DNA from: Porodaedalea pini
Taxonomy: Eukaryota > Basidiomycota > Agaricomycetes > Hymenochaetales > Hymenochaetaceae
Assembly: GCA_002794775.1 (NCBI GenBank)
Contig: NBAY01000005.1
Location: 310,001 to 374,000 of the forward strand
Reading direction: 5' to 3'
Length of the DNA: 64,000 nt
Each line of letters begins with the position of its first letter. Position 1 is the first letter of the stretch. Shown in pieces: positions 46,218 through 55,602 of the stretch. The translations under genes and the position numbers were made by a program. A model generated the notes under the pieces. That model searched no databases, was not told where the DNA came from, and saw only the letters and a program-made list of their open reading frames with translations.

Positions 46218-47708
46218 TCAAACCAAGTTCCTCCCCTGCCTCACGTGTACATCCTTATAGATAGTGCTCGACCCGTTTGTCTCAGGTTTCTTCTCGGGAC
46301 GCACGAAGCCCGCGGCGCGCTTCTCTTCTGCTAACGTACGGACGAGCGCTATCAAGTCATCAACGGCCTCTGGAGAAGTCTGGATGTGCACGACGAGGCG
46401 CGAGCCGAGGAAGCGGATGGGCTCTGGGAGGGCCGCGGCGCGTGCGATAAGCTCGCCAAACCCGACACCGATTGGGGAGGGGTCGAAGAACACCTAATCA
46501 ACGAGATGTAATTATTGAGCGATAGCGGTTTAGGCAATAAACAAAGAACTAACCATGCAAGTTTCTGCATGACTGAGGATCTCACAACCAGCCTCCTCAA
46601 GTCCACGCTCGAGCGTTCGCGCCAGCTCGTGCACCTTAGGAAGGAGAGGGAAATGGTGGAACACAGCGTACACTGCTGCACCCGCCAATGAGCCAGTCTG
46701 CCTCATTCCACCACCAAACAACTTGCGGAAGCGGCGGGCCTGCTGAATGAATGCGGCGGTCCCAACGAGGCACGAGCCAACAGGCGCACCGAGACCCTTG
46801 CTGAAGCACAGAGAAACGCTGTCAAATGGAGCACAGAGTTCTGAAAGGGGACGAGCTGTTTCGGCGGCAACGTGCCAGAGGCGCGCTCCATCGAGATGCA
46901 TGGCAATCCCTTCGGAACGTGCGAAGGCAGCGATGGCGAGTATCTCTGATTGTGGAATGATTGTACCATTCAGTGTGTTTTCAAGCGCAATGACTTCCGT
47001 CGGCGCATAATGCACGTCCGAGCCGAGGACAACGTTCGCTTCGACGTCTACAAGCGTGAGGTGGTGACCTATCTTCCAGCTTCAGGAATTCCGCAAATAC
47101 TTCGGCAATTAGCGCAATAATCCACACTCACGATTGGACGGCAGGACTGGTATTACCGTTGCGCCAGAATGAAATCCAAGGCCTCCTGCTTCATATTTGT
47201 AGATGTGTGCACGCTGGTCGCATAGTACGGAGTACGGGGGCTGCTTGAGGTGGGTTCGGAGTCCAATTTGATTTGACATTGTCCCGGTGGGCATGAATAG
47301 TGCAGCTTCCTTGCCCGAAAGTCTAGCCACCGCATTTTCGAGAGCGCGCGTTGAGGGATCATGGTAGACATCATCGCCCAGAGATGCCCTGAGTGCATAC
47401 GCTTGCATTTCTGGGGTAGGTACTGCATCTCATGTATGAGTTGCTGAACTTCAATTCGAGAAACGGAAATGTGCACCTGTGAGGGTGTCCGCTATACTCG
47501 TTACGACATGGGTAAATGCAGCTCATGCTACTATAAAATTATAATGTATAAGCTTACATGTAAATGTCCTTCCAACCTCTCTCCTCTCAGCCTCGTTATC
47601 GGCCTCCTGGGCAGTCTTGACCACATCTCGATACATATCTGCAAAGAGTCGTGTACGGGCGGCGTCGAGATCCACGCCCGTACCGTTTGTGCTGGCTGAA
47701 GTGCTCAT
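46218..47708 (-). CDS. GLY1: Low-specificity L-threonine aldolase
   Basis: PLP enzyme splitting threonine to glycine and acetaldehyde. Exons on the minus strand: 47708-47558, 47491-47477 (15-nt microexon), 47422-47132, 47068-46554, 46493-46218; total 1248 nt, 415 residues, exact frame. The microexon is needed to restore SDTLTVPTPEMQAYA, the conserved N-terminal motif. Others are SLGDDVYHDPS, GKEAALFMPTGTMSNQ, LENTLNG, HLDGARLW, the PLP lysine in CFSKGLGAPVG (near K243), and KLFGGGMRQTG. An in-frame upstream ATG at 47792 would add 28 residues (MLSRLRLALHPTHTSRPLRP and on) rich in Arg without acids, a candidate mitochondrial presequence. The start given is the cytosolic one. Confidence 0.94.
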
Positions 47709-47994
47709 TCTGAATCTATAAACTTTGTGGGCGGGTCGTAAAGGGCGAGATGTATGAGTGGGATGGAGAGCAAGGCGAAGGCGAGATAGCATGCGGTTAT
47801 ATAGTTGTAGGAGGTCTATACTTACAGCCTGGGTAAATGCGTGCCTCCGAGTCAGCTCTGTAAGCCGTTCGGCCACTCGGCGATCATTATTACCACGTGT
47901 GACGGCTTCCAATCGAACTTTTTCTTTTCTTCGTGTTCACCGTGGTCCATATTCTCATCTTTCTCTTGTCCATTGTTCTCCGTGTCTTCGTAGT
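47709..47994. promoter_or_regulatory. Divergent promoter between threonine aldolase and small zinc-finger gene
   Basis: 286 bp between the start codons. CACGTG occurs at 47894-47899. The part nearest the aldolase may be coding if the upstream start at 47792 is used. Confidence 0.5.
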
Positions 47995-48419
47995 ATGGGA
48001 AACGTACGTCCACATCTTTCAGTCAAGCGATCTCAAAGCTAATAGCACTTCCGAATGATCACAGGGGGCCAAAGCGCAGCAGCGTCGCGACCGTGCGGAC
48101 AAGGCAGGACCAAAGGCCGCTAAAAGCCAGCTGAAGGCCAACGAGGCTTCAAAGACCATCCAGTGTAAGGTCTGCAGACAGCCTTTCGTACGTGTCTACC
48201 CGTTTTGTCCCCCGAAATCCCCATGTCCTTTTGGAGATTGACTGATCCGTCTTCCTCACTGGCAGATGTTGACAACGCGCCTACCGCAGTGAGTACACTA
48301 AGTTCATGTCTTCACTTTCGAAGCGGGAAGGCTGACGGGCTTTTGGTTTGTGACGTGTCAGGCTCGTCGAGCACGCGCAGAACAGGCACAACAAAACCAA
48401 GGACGAATGCTTTGAGTGA
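47995..48419 (+). CDS. Small SERF/zinc-binding protein (At2g23090-like)
   Basis: Exons: 47995-48003 (9 nt: Met-Gly-Asn), 48065-48187, 48266-48288, 48362-48419; total 213 nt, 70 residues, exact frame. The N-terminus GNGAKAQQRRDRADKAGPK is the 4F5/SERF-like basic motif; the C-terminus holds one C2H2-type site, CKVC...HAQNRH, then KDECFE. This two-part layout is common in plants and fungi; the role is not established. All four exons have standard splice signals. Confidence 0.87.
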
Positions 48420-48666
48420 TGGTACACGATTGGCCGTCCCTGTCGGATCAGCTCCTACATTTTTCAGTATCTTGCGGACTTCGCTCCTTCCCTTGCTCTT
48501 CATTTTAGGGTTTTTTTTTACCGGGTGTAACCAAGTTTCGGGTCAATTATAGAGAACATACATGTAAGAATGGGCTTTTCATCATGTATTCCAATGTCTG
48601 TCGGAGCGCCTCGAGGCTGGGTGTCTGGTGTGGGCGAGCAGAATGGAAGGGGCGGGGAGTGTAGAA

Positions 48667-49084
48667 TTATAGTGACGTGAATGAGCCGCCCGCGCTGCTG
48701 GCTTGTGCACCGGCTCCCATCTGCTGCATTTTCTCTCCGACCTTCTTGTTGACCTCAAAGAACTTCGCGACACAGCGGTCTACGCAGACGCTTTCGCCCT
48801 TGTTAAGCTCCGCTTCGGTAAAGCGGGGGCCAATGCACTTTGTGTAGCATGTCCTACAAAGGTCCGGAGAATTCTATGAGCATAGGGATATCAAAATAGA
48901 GAATAGGTGACTGCGAACGAAATGAGGCGGTTGAAGACATCGGTGATCATGTCAAGCCTGGCACGCTGTCAGTCGAGTACACGATACTTGTAAGAGAAAC
49001 AAAAACGGACTCTGCGGTTGCGAGCTCAATTCGCTCTGGGTTAATGCCACCTGCTGGGGGAGCTGAGCCTCGTAGGAAAGACAT
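48667..49084 (-). CDS. TIM10: Mitochondrial intermembrane-space chaperone Tim10
   Basis: Small Tim that with Tim9 escorts hydrophobic precursors to the inner membrane. Exons on the minus strand: 49084-49011, 48957-48919, 48853-48667; total 300 nt, 99 residues, exact frame. Twin CX3C motif: C40-C44 (CYTKC) and C61-C65 (CVDRC), 16 residues apart as in the family, then CVAKFFEVNKKVGEKMQQMG as in Tim10. Both introns have off-consensus donors (GTCCGT, GTTCGC), but only these restore AELDMITDVFNRLI and STCYTKC. A LINE starts 87 bp upstream, leaving 86 bp of original upstream sequence including the duplication. Confidence 0.93.
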
Positions 49085-49158
49085 GATTTCACAGCGACAA
49101 CGGTACTGTACGGTGAGCGTGCAGTTGCAAAACGGTGGAGACAACGAATCGAGAATGC

Positions 49159-49170
49159 AGCATTCATCAC
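49159..49170 (+). repeat. 5' target-site duplication of LINE copy 2
   Basis: AGCATTCATCAC, identical over 12 bp to 55450-55461; neighbouring bases differ. It sets the element start at 49171. Confidence 0.85.
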
Positions 49171-49239
49171 TCTTCCTACCATCATCATCCATCGTGGGAA
49201 AACTGTTGAACTACTACATTTCTTTCTCGACTCCTCTCT

Positions 49240-51477
49240 ATGGACAACAAAATGTTGACCAGAGCGAAAGCCTCGCTTCACAAGACAAAGTCTTTCCGTT
49301 CCCTTGTTAATCCCAAGGACCCCACCAAGTGTGAGGAGTGTAAACAGGATCTTCCCTACCACAGTCGCCAGTGTGTTAGTGGAAACGACAAGTTATGCGT
49401 TGTTTGTGGTCGCGACAAGACCTACAACCACAACGACGAAGTATGCGCTACGGTACAGGTGAATCGCGCTAAATGGTCACCCGACGTCGAGGCGGACGAA
49501 CATGCCGCCAAACTTCGTAAACAAGGGGACCTCCCCCCTACCCCTGATATCGAATCACAGAACACTCTCAAACGTTCGAATTCAGAAGAAGAACACAGGT
49601 CTATCCCACCTCCCGCCCGTATTGACAGCGATGCTATGGACGACGACGATTTGTACATCCAGAACGAGCACCCCAGCCAGGCCCATCAGGTCGACAACGA
49701 AATGACCGACATCGATGAAATGACTGATCCGGCCATCGCCGAAAAGATCAACACCTCCTTCGCCGATCTTACCAAGGAAACAATCAACACTATCAACACG
49801 CTCATTACCCAACCGACGTGGTCAGCTGACAAGCCCTGGTACGAGGACCCGGTTCGTGCCGGATCCATCCTCGCTAATATCGGATCCAATCTGGTATCCT
49901 GGATCAGCAAATCCAATGGTTTGGACGACGAAACCAGTCTCCAAAACTCGGCCAATGAAAGTCTGGAAGCATTCCATTCTACCTTTCGTATCCATTCTCC
50001 CTCCTTTAAACATGTTTTTGAGAATATTTATGTTAACAGCCAGACCATCCGGGATCAAGAAATAACTGACACAATGCACTCTATGTCCAGATCCATTCAG
50101 CACCTTTCGGCTGTTGTATCGTCTATATCGGAAAAAACTAACATTATTGAAAAACAGCTTGCAGATGCCCCGGCTCCCACCATTTGCCCTGCTATGTCAT
50201 CTAACACTAACCCCACTAAACAGAACAAAATTCTACCGGACCCCATTGGAGTTCAATTTGTTCATGACCCTAGATTCCCCCCTCCAGCACCCATCGCTAA
50301 ACAGCGCGTTCCAGTCCCAAAAAATGGTAAAACCGAATACGCTGCTGCTATCGCTAAAACCTGCATTCCGGGTTCCGGTTATCGCATGACGTCGGAGGGC
50401 ACTATCATCGCGCCTGATGGCTATGCCCACTCAGAACACAACGCTCCTCGTGGTTCACAAACCAAAATTTATTACCCTCCTATTGAATCGGTTGGCACCG
50501 ATAACGAGGGATTCACCACCGTCTCCTATGCTAAGGCCGCCCAAAAGAAACCAAAGGTCACACCTACCAAAGTCGTACGAGTCACGGAGCAGAACCCCCA
50601 AGGGGAAATAGCAACCGTCCCGATCAATCGATCTAACGGATCGGTAAACACGCGCGTTCGTAACATCCGTCGCATCTTTTTCACACTTCCAGGCGACCTT
50701 GCTGTTCGCCCTTCCACCATCTCGGTAAAAAATTCAGTTCTCGCGGGTTTGAAAGGCAACCCACTGTTCAAACACCTTGTTATCCTCAACGTTGAATACA
50801 CATCGAACAGCAACCTCTTAATCGCCTTTACTAACATTCGTACTGACTTTGACTCCCAGTACAACGCACTCGTTACACAGTTGAACCGAATTATCAATAT
50901 TTCTGGAGCAAGGGCATTCACGCCTTCGCCCCAGTTCAAGATGGTCATCCCTGGCGTCCCAGTCTTTGACAAGGACACTAACCTTCTCTATTCTGAAAAA
51001 GATCTACTCGACGAAATCTCCACCCTCCCCCAATTCGAAGGATATGAGTTCATGTTCCCTCCGCGGTTCATGTCTTCTATCGAACGTCTCAATCAACGGG
51101 ACTACTGCAACGTTGCGGTTATTATCAAGGACGATTCTCGTCTTTGTTTTGATCACTTCTTTTTACACAATAACAGATCAGTCCCAATCTTTGGCGTCAT
51201 CCGCCGCCTCGAGGAAATGAAAGCGTGCCCCACTATCAACCAATGTGACAATTGTCACCGTTTGGGACATGCCGCAGCGAAATGCCGTTCAGTCGCGCGA
51301 TGCGCGATCTGCTCTGAACCTCACCGGACAGCGGTACATGTCGCGAAGTGCGCTCCATGTATAGCTGCTAACAACCTCCAATGCGACCATTTCGCCCACT
51401 GCATCAACTGCCAGGGCAATCACAGCGCCAGATCATCGGAGTGCCCAGCTCGTCGTAATTATCGGTCTCCCTTTTAA
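49240..51477 (+). CDS. LINE ORF1 (gag-like RNA-binding protein), intact
   Basis: 745 residues without interruption. A paired Cys/His module at residues 31-69 has spacing CX2CX6HX3C then CX2CX7HX4C (C31, C34, H41, C45; C53, C56, H64, C69) and is also kept in copy 1. A middle region with helical spacing follows, then a C-terminal block of knuckles: CDNCHRLGHAAAKC (canonical CX2CX4HX4C), CAICSEPHRTAVHVAKC and CINCQGNHSARSSEC. It presumably coats element RNA. Stop TAA 51475-51477; ORF2 starts at 51483 in another frame, only five bases later, which suggests reinitiation or coupled translation. Confidence 0.93.
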   Translation: MDNKMLTRAKASLHKTKSFRSLVNPKDPTKCEECKQDLPYHSRQCVSGNDKLCVVCGRDKTYNHNDEVCATVQVNRAKWSPDVEADEHAAKLRKQGDLPPTPDIESQNTLKRSNSEEEHRSIPPPARIDSDAMDDDDLYIQNEHPSQAHQVDNEMTDIDEMTDPAIAEKINTSFADLTKETINTINTLITQPTWSADKPWYEDPVRAGSILANIGSNLVSWISKSNGLDDETSLQNSANESLEAFHSTFRIHSPSFKHVFENIYVNSQTIRDQEITDTMHSMSRSIQHLSAVVSSISEKTNIIEKQLADAPAPTICPAMSSNTNPTKQNKILPDPIGVQFVHDPRFPPPAPIAKQRVPVPKNGKTEYAAAIAKTCIPGSGYRMTSEGTIIAPDGYAHSEHNAPRGSQTKIYYPPIESVGTDNEGFTTVSYAKAAQKKPKVTPTKVVRVTEQNPQGEIATVPINRSNGSVNTRVRNIRRIFFTLPGDLAVRPSTISVKNSVLAGLKGNPLFKHLVILNVEYTSNSNLLIAFTNIRTDFDSQYNALVTQLNRIINISGARAFTPSPQFKMVIPGVPVFDKDTNLLYSEKDLLDEISTLPQFEGYEFMFPPRFMSSIERLNQRDYCNVAVIIKDDSRLCFDHFFLHNNRSVPIFGVIRRLEEMKACPTINQCDNCHRLGHAAAKCRSVARCAICSEPHRTAVHVAKCAPCIAANNLQCDHFAHCINCQGNHSARSSECPARRNYRSPF

Positions 51478-51482
51478 TCTTT

Positions 51483-54400
51483 ATGAATGACAATATTTCT
51501 GTCTTTTCCCTTAATATTCGCAATTCTTCTCCTACTTTTGATTATCTATTACGCTCCTTCACAACCACGAATTTCACACCGGATATCATTTGTTTCCAGG
51601 AAATCCCAACTATTTCGTCGATCATTCCATCTAAAACATCCCCTTCGGGCTCAACCGTTTTTAATCTTTGCAACCCCGGTCCTTACACGACCTTTAGACC
51701 TTCTTCATCTCTTAAACCTCGGTGTTGTACCTTGGTCCATCCCCGTATTATTCATCGTGTTTCCTTGTATGATCCTGACAATTCCTCCCCGAATATTTGC
51801 GTCACTTCCATTTCCCAAGGAGACTTAACCCCTCTTTTACTTTGGAACGTCTACAATTCCCCTTCTCTTCACGAATTCGAAAACCCTTTCCCTTCACTAC
51901 ATTTCCCCTCCAACATTTTTACCGGTGATTTCAACCAGCATTCAGACCTGTGGTCTTTTCCGGCCCAGTCGGCCTATTTTCCTGCATCCAGAGCCCTCGT
52001 TGACTGGATCAACGACAACGGCCTGGTCGTATGTAACCCCCCAAACCAACATACCTACTTCAACCGTTCTTCTAACTCGCAAACCATCATTGACCTTGTC
52101 ATCGCTTCAGACGACTTTTCCCCTCACCTTCTTGACCACGTCACCATCTCTAACTCATCCCTTGATATTTCATCCGATCACCGTCCACTCATTTTTTCAT
52201 TCAACATAGATGTGATCCTTTCTCCTCCACAACCTGCCCTTCATTCTATCCGTTCCCAAGACTTGTCTGCCTTTGTTGCAGAATTTTGCGAGTCTAACTG
52301 CTTCCCCTTTTCTTTGATAGACATTCATACACCAAAGGCGCTGGACGACCTCCTTTTTTCATTTCAATCCTCCTTTTCCAGTTTCGCTTCCACTTTTCTA
52401 GCTAAACGAAAACCACGTTCGTATTTTGGCCCCAACGCGTGGTGGTCCGAATCGTGTTCAAAACTTTACCGAGCACATTGTCGAAACCCTCACCCTGAGT
52501 CGCGGAAGTGCCTCGACACCGAAATCACACGGGCTAAGAACGCTTTTTTCGGCGCTCGCCTTCAACAATCCGACTCTCGCTCTGCCTGGCGCAATCAATA
52601 TCTGGGCACTGCTCGCCGTCGATTCCCTATTGGGGCCCTCCGCATGAACAATGGCTCTTTCACGCTCACCGAAGACGACAAGGCGTCTCTTTTCTGCCAA
52701 ACATTCTTTCCTCCCCTAACGCCTACACCGGAGGTTATTCCGCTCCCAACCCTACGTGATTTCATACCGCTTACCATGAGCGACATCCATGACGCACTCT
52801 GAGGTATCGATCAGGAAATGAGCCCTGGCAATAGCCATATCTCGTACAAACACCTCGCGCTACTCATCGAACATCGCGGACAATTTTTCGTTGACCTTTT
52901 TTCATTATGCCTTCAAATTGGTCATTTCCCTTTATCTTTTAAAACCTCGCTCGTTACCTTTATCCCAAAACCTAAACGTTCTGACTTTTCTGTCCCAAGA
53001 GCCTATCGCCCTATTACACTCGTTGATACCATTGGCAAGCTTTTCGAACACGTTCTTTTCAATTTCTTACAACCTTTTTTTGAAACTAACAATCTTCTTC
53101 CTGAATCCCAACACGGATGCAGGAAACATCGTTCAGCTCTTACAGCTTGTTATGAGCTTCTTTCAACCATTTTATCTCAACCATACATTCTCAGTGGCAG
53201 TCGCCAATCTGGCAACGCTCTACGCCGCCACCGCCATCTTATCACTTCTATTCTGACCATGGACATCCAAGGTTTTTTTGACAATATTTCTCATAACCGT
53301 CTGCTTAACAAACTCATTCTTTCCAATGTTCATCCGAACATAATTCACGTTCTTTCAGCCTGGCTTAGGGACAGGCCGATTTCTTTTCATTTTAATAACT
53401 TCTTTTCCACCCCCTTTATCAAACCCAACTGGGGCGTCCCTCAAGGGTCCCCATTGTCCCCACTTATTTCTGTCTTTGCGGCAGCAGACGCGATCACTGC
53501 CTACAACACTCGTTTTGGGCCACACCGCCCTCTTCTTGCATACATGGATGATCATCTTCTTTACTCTCGCTCCCTTAGCCTCCGAACAAACTTAACTCGT
53601 CTTCGTAATCAGTTTCAATTTTTGTCCCATCAATTCCACATCCTTGGCCTTTCCATTGACCCGGACGCCATCGAACTCCTACATATTCTTCCACACCGCC
53701 AGGCAGCGGCCATGACTTTCAGATCCTTTTTGCAGGATTCCCCATCTTCCTCTAATGCCGTTTTATCCCTTCCAAACAATCGCGTTATTCTTCCTTCACG
53801 CCACCTGACCTGGTTAGGCATAATCTTTTCTTATGACCTTTCACCCAGTCTTCACTTTTGATCCCGAGCTAACAAAGCGCTCTCTACACTTCATCAACGT
53901 TCATTCCTTTTTCACCGATCCCACGGTGCTTATTTTCAGTACGCCAGACTTTTATACTTTGGTCTGATTCGTTCGGTAGCCATTTATGGCGCCGTTCTTT
54001 TCCCTAATTCTTCTCTCATTTCAACCTTTCTTCAACCAACACAATACCGTTTTTTCGATTGCATTTTTAATAAAAGCATAAACCCAGCTGTTGCGGAATC
54101 ATTCTTATCATGCCCTCCACTTCCCCTCTTTATTCGTTCTCTCTCTCAGAAATTTCTATTATCATATTTCTCCCATTCTAAACGCAACCCCGTCTCTAAT
54201 CAGTATTTAACATCTTCCCTCCTCCCAAACGTCAAAATCCCGAAAACTTCTTCATATCCCACTTTCACTCAACTTCATTCACGACTTATTATGGCACCTA
54301 TTCCCTCCACGACCCAACGCAATCTTGCCATTCGAAACTTTAACTCATTCTTTTTACACCCTCCTCCGTATCAATATTTTATTTTCACAGATGGATCCAT

Positions 54401-55310
54401 CATCCCTGACGCCGACGGTTCCTACAACGGTGGCCACGGATTCGTTATTATGCATAATCACGAAGAACTCGCTGTCTTTTCATCAGCAGCGCACTCTCAC
54501 TCGAACATCTTGTTTGAGGAGCAGGAAGCGCTCATCGCAGCCATGCAACGTATCTCCCTCCTTTTGTCGAAATGCTTCACACCCATCCACATACACATCA
54601 TTACGGACTCACTTAACTGCATCGAGCTCATTTTCTCCAACGATACTCGACATGCGGAATTCATCACAACGTTCCGCCGTCTTTGCAGCATTTTTCTCGC
54701 CCTCCATCACGAGGCGTCTCACATCACGATCCAGTGGCTCCCCTCTCACAAAGGAGTACTGGGCAATTCTAAAGCCGACAAACTTGCCAAAGACGCAGCC
54801 ACTAAACCCAATCGCGAGGCCATTCCAGATTCTCTACCTAATCTGAATGCGCAAGTACAGCTCGACCTTCTACGAGACTGGAAAGCCAACATCATACATC
54901 TTCGTGGACATCGCTCAGTTCTCAAGCCGTCCTCGTTCATTTTATACCCTACGCGATCCCTCCATCCGTTTTTGAAGCTTTCCCCAAGGAAAAAGATCCA
55001 TCATTCAGTTCTTTCCCGCACCGCTAGCTTGATGCTAAACATGCTCGATCTGCATAACCGAAACCTCGAACCTCGTTGTCCAGATCCCTCGTGCACCAAA
55101 CATGATGTCCGTCATATTCTTAATTGTTGTCCCTTTTTTTCTCTTGTCCGAAAAGGCCTTTTTCGTCAATGTTCCCTACCTTTTGATTTTGCTGATTGGT
55201 TCCATCCAAATAACTTTCTTTTACTCTTAAAATTCGCTTACTTTTCATTCCGTCGCCCACTGGACAGTATGCCTCTACTATCCGATCTTCCACCCTCTTT
55301 CAACCTTTAG
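51483..55310 (+). pseudogene. LINE ORF2 (endonuclease, reverse transcriptase, RNase H), two in-frame TGA codons
   Basis: One frame runs from ATG 51483 to the stop at 55308-55310, interrupted only by TGA at 52800-52802 and TGA at 53859-53861; no frameshift is present. Domains in order: APE-like endonuclease (SLNIRN, CFQEIP, GDFNQHSDLWS, SSDHRPLIF); reverse transcriptase (KPKRSDFSVPRAYRPITLVD, LTMDIQGFFDNISHN, WGVPQGSPLSPL, active site AYMDD with YMDD codons at 53541-53552); RNase H (TDGS, EEQEAL, TDS, SHKGVLGNSKAD); C-terminal CCHC-like CPDPSCTKHDVRHILNC. As written the element cannot make full ORF2 unless the stops are read through. Confidence 0.92.
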
Positions 55311-55449
55311 TTACCCTCCGTACCACTTCCATACGTACACCCCTTTCATTCATAACGACCCCGATACCTTGCGCACTACGTAGTTTGTCTCAGTCTGGTT
55401 CTTGTCCGTAGCGGTTGGTTGGCTATTAGTAGTAGATAGCATATTATAA

Positions 55450-55461
55450 AGCATTCATCAC
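55450..55461 (+). repeat. 3' target-site duplication of LINE copy 2
   Basis: AGCATTCATCAC; followed by GTGATG, so 55459-55464 reads CACGTG within the palindrome ATCACGTGAT (55457-55466). Confidence 0.85.
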
Positions 55462-55602
55462 GTGATGCTGATCAACGCCGATCCTTTCAAAGTTTCATTT
55501 CTTTCAAAATTTCGAGTGCGGACTCGGAACTCCGTGTCTGGCACAAGAACTAGTGCTGTAATGCTCTGCTAATTCTCCTTGTTTTTTCTCTGGTTTCTCG
55601 CA
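55462..55602 (+). promoter_or_regulatory. UTP4 upstream region kept after LINE insertion
   Basis: 141 bp between the duplication and the UTP4 start. The CACGTG E-box at its left end survives on this side, whereas the TIM10 side keeps only CAC followed by element sequence. CT-rich leader just before ATG 55603. Confidence 0.5.

Larger units (their letters stand above)
49171..55449 (+). mobile_element. Full-length non-LTR retrotransposon (LINE), copy 2, nearly intact
   Basis: 6279-bp element of the same family as 8885-15185. It has a 69-nt leader sharing TACCATCATCATCC and CGTGGG with copy 1, an intact ORF1, an ORF2 broken only by two TGA codons, and a 139-nt 3' UTR ending ATATTATAA as in copy 1. 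It inserted between TIM10 (minus) and UTP4 (plus). Without the element and one duplication the two start codons would be only 227 bp apart. The 3' duplication is followed by GTG, so CACGTG is split at its centre, as in copy 1. Confidence 0.92.

Noticed and set aside
55300..55449. Long terminal repeat or poly(A) tail for the retroelements
   Set aside because: The two ends of each element are unrelated and no A-run precedes either 3' duplication; a LINE with an ATATTATAA end fits better.
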